NCBI GenBank assembly: GCA_947311845.1
Contig: CAMZMU010000013.1
Coordinates: 801,027 to 865,026 of the forward strand
Length of the DNA: 64,000 bases
Source: Poa pratensis
Lineage: Eukaryota > Streptophyta > Magnoliopsida > Poales > Poaceae
Direction: 5' to 3'
The notes beneath the pieces are model-generated. The model ran no database searches. It was not told where the DNA came from and saw only the letters and a program-made list of their open reading frames with translations. The translations under genes and the position numbers were made by a program. Of this stretch, positions 1-10,629 are shown piece by piece. Every line of letters begins with the position of its first letter. Position 1 is the first letter of the stretch.

Positions 1-1308
1 TTGTTAACAAGCTGAAATAATGAAATGGCGAAGGACTACGAAAATTATAGATATGTAAAGTGTAGATACATTTGAGGAAACAATTAGTTCCATCTATTAT
101 TACTGTTGATTAGTTTTCCTAAAAAGTTTTGGTTCCCGAAAAGATAGCACTGTTTAGCTGGCTCTGATTTGGTCTTCTGAGTAGAAGGCTGAAAAGTTGA
201 CAGTCTAGCTTATGGATGTCAGTCTGACGCAGGACCAGTTTGGGCACTGGTAGTACTGAAACATATCCATACCGCTGGCTATTTCCCTCTTGCAAACATA
301 AACACCACTTGCCATGGCTATTTGTCACCTGTAAACATAAACACCACTTGCCATGAACATAACATTTGGTCCATGCCCGCTACCCTGGAAGCTGAGCTCA
401 CCGGGCTGCCAGTTTTCCTACTAAAGTTTATAGTAGGTACGGCTATATCAGAATTATTATACGTGTGCAGCACACCTCTGATGACACCAAACGAGTCAAA
501 GGCTACTTTCATGGTAGTAACAACTCTGGTAGGGCTGTCATGGGCTCGTGGCGACAGGCTTGAGTAGAGGCTGGCTGGTGGTTGATTTTCCTATTGCTAC
601 CTCAACTGCTTGCCTTTCCTCAAATCTTCTGTGGTGTGTATGTTGTGTGACAATGCTGCTATGGTGAAAGTGCTGCTTGTCCTCCCCATCTTGTATGTAT
701 GGGTGTTTATAGGAGGTCACAAGTTAATGTGGTTACACGTTACGCTTGTTTGGCTGGCCCAAGTAGCCCCTTCACTATTTTCTTTATAATTTGTTCGTGA
801 AATGTTAGGGAAAGTAAGATAAGTGTATATATTTTTGGACCACATGCCACACAACTACCCAGATGTGACTGTGTGGAGCTATATCATACCCATGCCTTTT
901 AACCTGGAAGAGATGTTGTACACTTGAACGTGCCCACGAGCACCAAAGTAGGAACACACCCACGAGTGAGCTGGTGAATATGTAAAATCTCCATCAGTAG
1001 CCCAGCTCCAGTTTGTCTTCTTTGAAGTTGTGGCTAGTCCGCTTCGGTGTCCTACCCTCACCAACATTGGTCGCACCGTTCACCCTATATTCATTGTACC
1101 CTAACCTCCTCACATGCTTTCCCTGCTTACCGTCCATACTTAATTGATGCATTTGGTCTTTGTATCACCTAGAATGGGCTGGTCAGCCTCCATAACTTAC
1201 CCCTATGACCAGAAGCCCAGGCACACATTTTGGTTCTTCCAACGGTAACATGAGCTCCCCGCTTCATCAATGGTGGCGCCTCGCGGTAGTTTACTGGGAA
1301 GGAAAATA
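1..1308. other. Intergenic DNA without recognised genes
   Basis: Only short open frames occur on either strand and none resembles a known family. No LTR, terminal inverted repeat or RNA gene was recognised. The stretch may belong to a decayed repeat or to the flank of a gene outside the window. Confidence 0.5.
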
Positions 1309-1316
1309 GGGGTAAG

Positions 1317-1890
1317 TAAATCTGGAACTGGACTTCTATAGTCCATGGACTTTGGACCTAAATTTCGTTGGATCCTATTGGACTGGACTCTAATGGACAT
1401 GGAAATCAGTAGGACATAAAATCCAACCGTGCTGGATACCCTTTGGAGCTCAAAATTGGATACCCCACTATCCCAATGGACCGATGCGCTCGCTCTCGCG
1501 TAACTTGGACCCTCCGCTCCGCGTCTGGTGTCGCTGCTGAACGTGAGCTTTTTTCTAGCTAATGCCTCTACCTATACGTGAGCAGCTCGGTCACACCGTC
1601 AAGTCTAGCTAATGGTGGCTGCAGAACGTGGAGTCAACGTCACGTCTAGCTGGTGCGTTTAGCTAGCTGCTGCATGGGAACGAGGCTACCGCTCCTGATC
1701 TCCGCACGCGTGGCAATAACATCAATGTTCATTGGACCTTGGATTATCCATTGTTTAGGCTAGTTGGATTGGATGGATCTGGACGTTACGAAGTTAAACA
1801 TGGACTCGTGATGGATTGGACCAAGTCAGGCTGGACATTAGTTGGGCATGTGCCATTTGGATTTGGACCCCTGGTCCAATTCCAGGTTTA
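1317..1890. mobile_element. hAT-type non-autonomous element (574 bp)
   Basis: The element is bounded by the perfect 8-bp direct repeat GGGGTAAG at 1309-1316 and 1891-1898, the target duplication length typical of hAT transposons. Its ends form a terminal inverted repeat: TAAATCTGGAACTGGAC on the left against TAAACCTGGAATTGGAC (reverse complement of the right end), 15 of 17 identical. The inner flanks are rich in short GGAC/GTCC words, like the subterminal repeats of hAT elements. No transposase frame is present, so it would depend on an autonomous hAT element elsewhere. The family was not recognised by name. Confidence 0.75.
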
Positions 1891-1898
1891 GGGGTAAG

Positions 1899-2997
1899 GG
1901 TACTCATGACCCAGACCCACCAACACACACACCTCACATTTCTGCCAGTACACAATGGCTTGCTCCATCAGAGCCATAGACCTAATTTCCATTTCTGCAG
2001 CAGTGTAGAGAGGAAAGTATAGTGCAAAAAATTTCTTTGTAGGTTTTTTTCTAGCTGGAACTAGATTTGGCAAATAGTCTACGGTATGTTTTTTTGTCTC
2101 TAGCTTGTGTTTTCATCTGTTATTTCGAAAAGCTAGAGTTGGAACCGAACATGAGCGGAGCAGAAGCTAGGCCAAACTTGCTGTTAGCGAGCCCTCCACA
2201 TATAACATATCTAGTACCATTTCCATCAGTCCCCAGGTTACCTCTGTATAATGAGCCCTCCACTTACCATGCACAGTCACACATTGGACTTGTCTCAAGT
2301 GTTTCCTTGTTGCTTCACTTTAGCTCCAAATTCTGAGGACTAAATGACATCAAGCTGAGCCGTGTGATTTTCGATTCGTCATCACAACATCCAGTTGTCT
2401 CTAGTCTTTTCTGTAATGTTACCAACTTGGTGTTATCTTACCGTTTGGGGATACTGTCGTGGTTTACACCAGCCCATCCTATATTGTATTTCAAGGGGAG
2501 CTGACTATTTGGGAGGGAAAAATTATGGCACTTGACTTCAAATGTTGAAAAGTTAAAAATATGGACTGTCACCTCTTTAGAGTAATTTTTTTGTTGCCGC
2601 CTTGCCGGTAGCTTCATAAGAAAAGATACAATCTCACCAATGCTAAACAGACAAAGGTGTAGCTGCTTGATCATCAGTACTAGGTGCATATCTCTTGGCG
2701 GTCTCCTGTAACCCCAATTTTGTTTAGACAGAATCAAATTCAATATCAGAGTGGAACAAAACTTGCCCACAGCCCTGTTGTTTTCTTGTGCAGTGCTACT
2801 GTTTACTATGTGGACATACTTCATATTTTGCAGCTATTTGAAAGTCAACACTTCCATGGAAATTATGTTGTTTCACTATGACACTACGAGCTGTTGCGTA
2901 TTTGCTTTTTTTGAGCTTGTAGTCCATAAAAGGCTCTTCTATTTTCCTCAGAGTTGATTTCATTTTTGATCGTGATTACCTTCTTTCTGATTTGCAG
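1899..2997. other. Intergenic DNA, nothing firm
   Basis: No frame of recognisable family and no repeat boundaries were seen. A pyrimidine-rich stretch ending in a TTTGCAG acceptor-like site at 2991-2997 precedes the possible exon listed next, so part of this segment could be intron of an unseen gene. Confidence 0.4.
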
Positions 2998-3063
2998 GTT
3001 CAGGAACCCCATCCAGTAGACAATAACTGTCTAATTGTATTTGGCATGAGAATGCCTCAGTAA
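2998..3063 (+). other. Possible terminal coding exon of an unidentified gene
   Basis: After a good acceptor-like site (pyrimidine tract then TTTGCAG, ending at 2997) a frame of 21 codons runs to a TAA at 3061-3063; its last residues read LIVFGMRMPQ. A donor-like AAAAG/GTAACT follows at about 3171-3177. No upstream exon was identified and the protein was not recognised. It could equally be a chance frame in non-coding DNA. Spliced transcripts would decide. Confidence 0.18.
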
Positions 3064-4659
3064 GACTGTACATGTTTGTCTCGTCTCTTAGGAATCTCCT
3101 CTAAGTAGCTGCTGGGATGTTAGATGAAGGCAGTATTCTACAAGGCTTGCTGTTCCCCAGCTGAAGAAAAGGTAACTTGGCTCTGGAGTTCTATAGTCTG
3201 TACATTAGACGCAGATCAAGCATTATGTTTAGGAAGGTGATTGTTGTGTCTGCATTGACAAGCCATATTATCCCACTTATTGAACGGTCTGGCAGTGTGT
3301 CTGATATAGCAGGTAATGGTCTGACTGTTACTATCTTAGCGTCAGCTGTTGTTCATGGATTGTGTTGTAAATTTTTAAGTAATTCTTGACTGGGACACTT
3401 GAGTGTTTTTGACGCCCTTGGTGTTGTCATCATGCCGCTGATTGTTGGTCCATGTTTCCTGGTGGTGTATGCTTTAGTTGAAACTGATTGTGATGTGCAA
3501 GTGCAAGGGATATTTCAGCTTTATTCTTGGGTGGGTCTGCTCATAATGGTTAGGTTTGGTTTATCCAGTCAGAATTTCAAAGGCTGCGGCACTTCATGTA
3601 TATTTCTTTCTCTGCTTGGGTATGATCCGTTCAGGTGCTTTCTTGGTGGAAGTTGTCTGCTGCCACCAGCTTTGTTGAGACTTTTTGGAAGTCTCTTTGT
3701 TCCAAATCCTAATTGGCTATATTTCTCCGGCCCTGCATAAGGACAGTTGGCGTGTTTTTTTTCTTGATTGTAGACTTGGGCTCCTTGGCTCCAGTAATCC
3801 CAATATTTTCAAACATTCTAAATCAGTTATGAAAAGTTGAGAAACCCTGGAAAACATTCATGCCCTCTAACGGATCTGTAAAATATCATCAAGGGATATT
3901 TCCATTTGTTGGAAAAGACAATGTTTGCGTGGATAAGGGCAAATTACACCCTCTCAGTTCCTGTTATGATTTGACCCAATTAGTTTGTAAATGTGTTGTT
4001 TATATGGTATCATTTGGTTTGTTTTCAAAATTCCTTACTGATGTGTGATTTTGTATCATATAAGTCGTGTATTAATGGAGTAATTCCTGATAAAAGTCTT
4101 TTGTTAAAGAATCATACATATGTAAACAGAAATTTGTTTGTTTGTGTGGAGCATCGCCCTTTTAATTTTAATGAACTCCTATAGATACGCAGTGCTTGTG
4201 TGGGAGTAGCAAGCTTTGTAATGTGGTTTGATGCTTTGAAAAGCCAAGCTCGAGCCATTTGGCTGTCACGTATAGCATTTTCTGAGTGGCTGACATGTGG
4301 TGAAACCTAGCACGAGGCGTGGCTAGCTGAGACAAAGCTCTGTCGGGCTCTGGGTGGTCGAGTGAGGCGGCTCCTGTAGTCCTGTCCGCAACCAAATAGT
4401 ACGGCCTTAATCTGTCGAGCTGTGTTGCAAACGTGGAAGTAATTGCAGTGGACCGTTAGATGTTCCCTCATTTCCGGTTTATAGGTCCTGTGCTTATCAC
4501 TAAATGTAATATGAGCTCTATAACACAACAATTATGCAACTAGAAAATATAACTTCTGAAGTTTCTAATAGTTTATTTTTCAAAAAAAATACCTCATATT
4601 ACGATTGGCCAAATTGATAATCTAGAGATACGCATGGGCCTCACTAAAGGACTCTGTCT
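3064..4659. other. Intergenic DNA, AT-rich, nothing recognised
   Basis: Several open frames of 60-115 codons exist, but they have no recognisable domains and ordinary AT-rich composition. No terminal repeats or RNA genes were found. Confidence 0.45.
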
Positions 4660-5269
4660 TCGACAGACTTGAAGATCCATCGGCGGTCCCTGCAAGGCAG
4701 GGCCACTGCTAGAAGTTTCATGTACGAGGAGATGTGGTTAAAGCATGAGGGGTATGAGGATATGGTAAAAACTGCTTGGGCAAATAATGTTGCAGGCGTG
4801 GGTGGATTGGAAGACCTGTGGAGACAGCTCCGTCAGGTATCCAGCGAGATGAAAAGCTGGAGCTTTGAGACCTTCGGCTCCGTTCGTGCCGAGCTCAAAC
4901 AATTAAGAGCAAAGCTTGAGGAAGCTAGAGCTGCAGCGAGGTTCTCGGGTATCTCCCAGGAGGTGCGAGACATTGAAAAACTGATGCATGTTGCGTATGA
5001 GAAGGAGGAGGTGATGTACAAACAGCGTTCTCGCCAAGAGTGGCTCAAGGCGGGTGACATAAATACAAGATTTTTTCAGAATAGGGCCTCTCACCGAAGG
5101 AGGAAGAATACTGTTCGAGGACTGAAGAAGGAGGATGGTTCTTGGTGCAAATCCAACGAAGGAATGAGTGAAATGGCACAGGCCTTTTACAAAACACTAT
5201 ATTCTTCCGAGGGGTCACAAAATAGCGCACAGGTGCTAGATTTAGTTGATAATTTGGTCACGGAGGAGA
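4660..5269 (+). pseudogene. 5' part of the outer (host) LINE, endonuclease-RT linker region
   Basis: The frame starting near 4669 matches the region between the endonuclease and reverse transcriptase of plant L1-type LINE ORF2. It reads YEEMWLKHEGYEDMVKTAW, then a helical linker, then QRSRQEWLKAGDINTRFFQ and VTEE. The homologous stretch of the inner LINE has the same order (YEKMWEEHDDF..., QRSRVQWLHEGVRNTRFFH, VTEE). The endonuclease itself is missing, so this copy is 5'-truncated, as is usual for LINEs. The frame is cut at 5270 by the T-run of the inner LINE and resumes at about 10630. No target duplication for this outer element was found. Confidence 0.85.
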
Positions 5270-5291
5270 TTTTTTTTTTTTTTTTTTTTTT
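5270..5291 (-). other. A-tail of the inner LINE (T-run on the plus strand)
   Basis: There are 22 consecutive Ts directly at the point where the host LINE frame is broken. This fixes the orientation of the inserted LINE (3' end on the left) and is the signature of target-primed reverse transcription. Confidence 0.9.
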
Positions 5292-5307
5292 GAGATAGAA
5301 CCGGACT

Positions 5308-8300
5308 TTATAATTGAATGATCAGAGGTACATTTGCAAAGTCCGGTGGTTGGAGCAGCCACACATGGCGTCCTATGTCCAGGCCTAACGAGCCTTTTGC
5401 AATTCCATGTGCTTCCCAATTGGATTCCCGCATCTCATGCTTGAACTCTACCTGCTCCAGGAAATTTCTTCGCCTGCTAATTTCCGTGATCATCGTGCCG
5501 TAGTTTCCTCGATTCCCAACTGCAATATCACGTACTAAGCCTAGGCAATCAGAGGCAATGCTAGCTCGTCGAACATCAATGTCTTCAGCTAATGTTAATG
5601 CTTCTCTACATGCAAGGGCTTCCAACGTTCCTGGATCTGTCAAACCTGACAGAACCATCGCTGAGGCCCCCAGAAAGCGTCCATTGCCATCTCTGAAAAT
5701 TACAGCTGCTGCTCCTTCTGTACCTGCGCGGTTTACAGCACCATCTGCATTGCCCTTTGCCATGCCCGTAGGTGGAGCAATCCAAGCTCTCCTCCTGACT
5801 CCTCTAGCGGTCACCCCATTGGCCTCCTTGGCTCCTTGATCATGCCGAGGTCGCGTAGATAACTCGTAATGAAGCCATGAGTTGAGAGCGGACTCTGGAA
5901 CACATCTTCATGCAATGCTTTTCTCCGCGCTGTCCAGATAGCCCATAGAGTGACTAGCATTGTGACAAAATCTTCATGCTTCAGGCTCTCTAACATGGTA
6001 AATAACCAGTTGCGAGCATCCGGGCTTTGACAGTTCATTGCATGTTCATATATACTTTCATCAGAGAGAGCCCACACACACCTTGCCATATTACATTCCA
6101 GAAGACTATGTCTCCAATCGTCCAGCTCAACCCCACACAATTTGCATGCAGCCTCTGATGCCATATGACGGTGATGTAAAACATCCGCAGTTGGCAAACT
6201 CAACTTCACCAGCCTCCACGCAAAGGTTCTCACTTTAGACGGAACTTTCACATTCCAGATTTTCTTCCACATGCTAGCAGCTTCAGTTCTGCTCGACGCC
6301 TCCGAGCTGTGATCAATCCAGGCCCCCCTCCTACGTCGTACATCAATAATCAATCTGTATGCAGATCGGACAGAGAACATCCCTGATTTCTCAAACTGCC
6401 ACGCCCAAGAGTCTGACATTGTAACCGTGGGAATAGGGATCTGCTTGATAATCTCCGAGTCCAAAGGCAGAAAGTTTGCAGCAAGCTTCGCCTCATTCCA
6501 CCGAACGGAAGTTGAGTCAATGAGTTCTGACACTTTAGTAGGGCATTCATCCTTTGGCGTAGAGATTGGGCGCATGATGGAATCACGTGGAATCCAATTC
6601 TGCGTCCAGATATCAGTGTCTCGGCCATCTCCAATTCTTCGTATTAAACCCTGGCGTAGCACTTCCCTTCCTTCCAGAATGGATCTCCAAATTTGAGACG
6701 GCCTCGATCCCAAAGTAGCTTCCAGGAAATCATTATTTTGGAAATACCTTGCCTTTAGGATACGTGCACTCGGAGACTGCGGGTTCTCAAGTATTCTCCA
6801 GCCCTGCTTGGCTAGGAGCGCTAAGTTGAAAAGCTCCATATCACGAAAGCCAAGGCCTCCTAGATGTTTCGGCTGGCACATCTCTTGCCAAGACACCCAA
6901 GCCACCTTCCTCTTTCCCTCCTTACAACCCCACCAAAATTTACGAATCAGGCTGTTAAGATGCGCACACAGACCACTAGGTAATTTGAAGCATGACATCG
7001 AATAAGTTGGCAAAGCTTGAGCTACGGATTTAATCAATACTTCTTTTCCTCCCACAGACAAACATTGTTCCAGCCAACCTTGCACCCTTTTCCACACACG
7101 ATCTTTCAGAAATTTAAAAGCACCCTCTTTAGACCTTCCAACATCGGACGGCATACCCAAGTACTTCTCATTCAGAGCTTCAACAGGTACATTAAGGACT
7201 CCTTTCAGCTCCTCCTTCAGCCCGATTGGACAACCTTTACTGAAGTAGATAGACGACTTTTCCAAATTCACCCTTTGGCCCGAAGCCCTAGTGTATATCT
7301 CCAGAATGTCATTTACTTCTTCCGCAGCCACCCTGTTAGCCTTAAGAAATAAGAAGCTATCGTCCGCAAATAATAAGTGACTTACTTCAGGAGCCGTTGG
7401 TGCAACCCGCAGCCCTAGGTTCACCGCCCCTTCACACCGAGCCTTCATGAGACACGAAAAACCCTCCGCTGCCAAAAGAAAAAGATATGGTGAGATCGGG
7501 TCGCCCTGCCTGATTCCACGGGTCGGTCTAAAATAATCCATTTGATCACCGTTGAATAGAACTGAAAAAGATACAGTTCGAACACACTTCATGACCGACG
7601 AAACCCAGGTAGGACAAAACCCTAGCTTTAGCATTATCTTCTCGAGATACTCCCACTCCACCCTATCATAAGCCTTCATCATGTCTAATTTTAAAGCACA
7701 AGCCCTATTCCTCTTTGCCTTATTGGTTTTCATAAAATGCAGGCTCTCGTAAGCCGCTATTATGTTATCAGTTATAAGCCTTCCCGGAACAAATGCCGAC
7801 TGCTCTTCTGAAATAATTTTGGGCAACACCTTCTTTAATCTGTTGGCCAAAACCTTTGATGCAATCTTATAGAGCACGTTGCACAAGCTGATGGGTCTGT
7901 ACTGGCTCAACAAAGAAGGATTAGAAACTTTTGGAATTAGAACCACAAAGGTTTTATTGATTACCTCCGCACTGTCCTCCCCTCTTAGTATACGCAGAAC
8001 AATAGTAGTCACATCCTTCCCACACACATTCCAATGCTTCTGAAAGAAATGCGCCGGGAACCCATCTGGTCCCGGAGCTTTTGTAGGGAACATCTGAAAG
8101 AGAGCACACTTCACCTCCTCTTCCGAAAATTGCTTGATCAGATCAGCATTCATCTCCTCAGTAACCTTCTGTGGCGCCACGTCTAGTACATCACGTATAT
8201 TGGTGCAGCCTTCAGATGTGTATAAGAACTCATAGAAACTCTTAGTCATCTCCTGCATCTCACCCCTATCCTCTGTAGCAACTCCATCCTGCCGAGTAAG

Positions 8301-9435
8301 TTTGGAGATTTTATTTTTCTTCCTCCACAGAGTTGCTTTCTGGTGGAAGAACCGTGTGTTTCTAACCCCCTCATGCAACCATTGGACCCTGGACCTTTGT
8401 TTCCACATGGTCTCCTCCCTATGATACAACTCAGCCAGGCGATCTTGCGCTTTAATTTCTTCATATGATGGCCCCACCCGAGCTGGGTTGGAGCGCAGAT
8501 CATTAATCCTCCCTTTTAACTCCTTGATCTCCTTAGCAACGTTACCAAAAACATTTGCACTCCAGTCCACCATGTCCTTACTAAGCCAGGAAATCTTGTC
8601 ATGCAGCTCAGAGGCATTACTAGCCCTAGAACTGTCCCACTTCTGCTTCACAAAATCACCAAAATCGTCATGCTCCTCCCACATCTTTTCATACCGAAAT
8701 AACTTCGGTAGCCAATCCCTTCTATGGACTCTATCTCGTTCCTCAAAGAATAACAACAATGCTGAATGGTCGGATTTAACCGAATTCATATGCCGCACCA
8801 TCGCCGTAGGGAACATGTCAGTCCACTCCGGCGTCGCCAATGCTCTGTCCAGTCGTGCCCTAGTGTAGCTTCCTCCCACAACTCTCTTTTCAAACGTCCA
8901 ATCTGTGCCAGTATAACCTAAGTCCGCTAATCCACACACATCCACCGCATCACGGAAGCCCTGCATCGAACATTCATCACGCTTTCCGATGCCTTTGTGC
9001 TCCTCCCTCTTCAGAACTTCATTAAAATCTCCAGCACAAAGCCAAGGCAAATCAGATTCACTCTTGACGAATTTCAAAAGATCCCATGTTTTGTATCTCT
9101 CATTCCGCTGAGCTTCTCCATATATCAGCGTGAACTCCAGGGGGGTTTACCTCCTTGCCTCACCTCACCATCAATGTGGTATTTAGAATACCTCAAAAGA
9201 GAGAAAACAGTGCCACTTTTCCAAAATATTCCCAATCCACCGCTTCGTCCATCACTGCTAACAGCAAAACAGTAGTCATATCCAAGAGACCGTGTCAGAC
9301 CCTCCACTTGTGTCTTTGGTACTTGAGTTTCGACAATGCACAAAATAGAGGGGGCAAAGTCCCGCGCAAAACCGCGGAGTTCACGAACTGTCGCGTCATT
9401 GCCAACCCGCGACAGTTCCAAATCCAAGCACTCAT
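5308..9435 (-). pseudogene. LINE ORF2: endonuclease, reverse transcriptase, zinc-binding and RNase H domains, frameshifted
   Basis: ORF2 starts at the ATG at 9435-9433 and opens with MSAWIWNCRGL, the usual start of the APE-type endonuclease in plant LINEs. The endonuclease continues through ILCIVETQVPK and WLCAGDFNEV to SDHSALL. The long central frame (9077-5811) has the RT: KAPGPDGFPAHFF, a full RT core with FADD in [12 protein letters not shown], and RQGDPISPYLF. A zf-RVT region follows (WKKIWNVKVPSKVRTFAWR, then C-x2-C and H-x4-C). The last frame (5814-5308) is RNase H-like, with NADGAV and SDCLGLV. Three breaks separate these parts, at about 9401-9407, 9138-9140 and 5813-5817. In each case restoring one G to a short G-run would rejoin the frame. 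The enzyme would nick DNA and reverse-transcribe the LINE RNA. Confidence 0.88.
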
Positions 9436-10295
9436 TGCTCCCGGCGGTCACCCTCGAGGGGTGCCGCCGATATGGTTTCATTTGATGTTGATTTGCCGCC
9501 GTCACCAGTCTTCTTAAAACTCTTCTTATCCCTAGGAGGGATATAACCTGGGGGTGGTGGTGGAGTAAGGCCTGATGTACTGTTGTCCTTCTCTTTTTCT
9601 GCCGTCCCCTCCTCTTCTTCATACGTGAGTTTCTTGCTAGTTTTTGATCCCTCAATAATTCGCACACCATCCTCGTCCATGTCTTCCCTCGTGTTTTTAA
9701 GAGGACTTGATTCTGAATCTTGAATATCATCATCATCCTCTAACTGATCTGATGGACGCTTGTGGACAGAATTCCATTCGCCCCTTCCTCCCCAACCACT
9801 TCCATTGCCATGGTCGCCCATCCAACCCGACACAGGCGCTCTGAACTGCCCGGCCGCTTGAACCCGTCTCTTTTCCAACATCCACTTCCCGTACTGGATG
9901 GATTTCTGGTCATGCACCCCATCTCCACACTCCTCCAAATCATGCCCCATGATGCCGCACACATCGCAAATCTTTCCATATTTTACATGCAGCAGCTTCC
10001 TCTCCGAACTGTACACTAATTTCTTTGATTCTCCGCAATCTTCATCGACCACCTCCTTTTCAACAGAGGGCTCCTCAGCCACGATCGAAGATTCCGGCCC
10101 GAGAACCACTTGACAAACCTCCGCCCCTGCCTCTGTGTTGCTGGCAGCTCCCAGGTCACCTGATCCGATGAAAGCCGCCACTCTAGAACGCATTAGCTGC
10201 AGACACCTTGCTGGATCCTGCGATTTTCGAACTATTTGCTTCGCCCGCATCTTCAGGTCCTCCATCTCTAACAGACCAAGACGCTCAAGCGCCAT
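9432..10295 (-). CDS. LINE ORF1, zinc-knuckle RNA-binding protein
   Basis: This is a 287-codon frame that ends one base before the ORF2 start. It contains a CCHC knuckle, CDVCGIMGHDLEEC (C-x2-C-x4-H-x4-C), at about residues 110-125, followed by an acidic and lysine-rich tail. The knuckle and its flank (GDGVHD, YGKWMLEKRR) are typical of ORF1 of plant L1-type LINEs, which coats the LINE RNA. The N-terminal RNA-binding domain (DUF4283) normally found before the knuckle is not evident, and the protein is shorter than is usual in the family, so an internal deletion is likely. The TGA stop overlaps the ORF2 ATG as ATGA. Confidence 0.75.
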   Translation of the reverse strand: MALERLGLLEMEDLKMRAKQIVRKSQDPARCLQLMRSRVAAFIGSGDLGAASNTEAGAEVCQVVLGPESSIVAEEPSVEKEVVDEDCGESKKLVYSSERKLLHVKYGKICDVCGIMGHDLEECGDGVHDQKSIQYGKWMLEKRRVQAAGQFRAPVSGWMGDHGNGSGWGGRGEWNSVHKRPSDQLEDDDDIQDSESSPLKNTREDMDEDGVRIIEGSKTSKKLTYEEEEGTAEKEKDNSTSGLTPPPPPGYIPPRDKKSFKKTGDGGKSTSNETISAAPLEGDRREQ

Positions 10296-10612
10296 CCTTG
10301 AGGATCAGCGCCGCCGACGGGGTCACCTCCTACGCCGTCGCCGCCTCCAGGTAGCCCGAGATATGTATTGGAGAAGGAAAGCTGGAAGAAGAGCAGAGAG
10401 GGAGAAAATCCACAACTACAGCAGTGGTCAAAATTGGGGCTTCCGTGAGAGGTGGGTGGGGAAGCAGAGAGGGAAAATCGGGCAGAAAAACTTAGGGAAC
10501 GGGATGGAATGGAGCAGATCTAGAGATTGGAAGAGAAATCAGGGAGAAAGAAAACAGAATCGACGCCAATCACCGGGAAAACACCGAAGTCGCCATGGCG
10601 GCAGTCTCTAGC
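10296..10612 (-). other. 5' UTR of the inner LINE
   Basis: The stretch between the ORF1 start and the junction with the host LINE is pyrimidine-rich on the minus strand, with CTCTCTGCTTCCCC-like runs, as in LINE leaders. Internal promoters of LINEs usually lie here, but no specific element was recognised. Confidence 0.6.
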
Positions 10613-10629
10613 AGGGGAACGGGAAGGAG

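Larger units (their letters stand above)
5270..10612 (-). mobile_element. Inner full-length-like LINE with ORF1, endonuclease, RT and RNase H
   Basis: This is a plant L1-clade LINE read on the minus strand. The 3' A-tail appears as 22 Ts at 5270-5291. It is followed upstream by an RNase H region, a zinc-binding region, reverse transcriptase and endonuclease (ORF2), then a zinc-knuckle ORF1, then a pyrimidine-rich 5' UTR (about 10300-10612). It interrupts a second LINE of opposite orientation. The 5' junction is near 10612-10629 and carries no clear target duplication; about 68 codons of the host LINE are missing at the junction, judged by comparison with this element's own RT. Three single-base frameshifts break ORF2, so it is probably not active as given. 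Confidence 0.9.
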
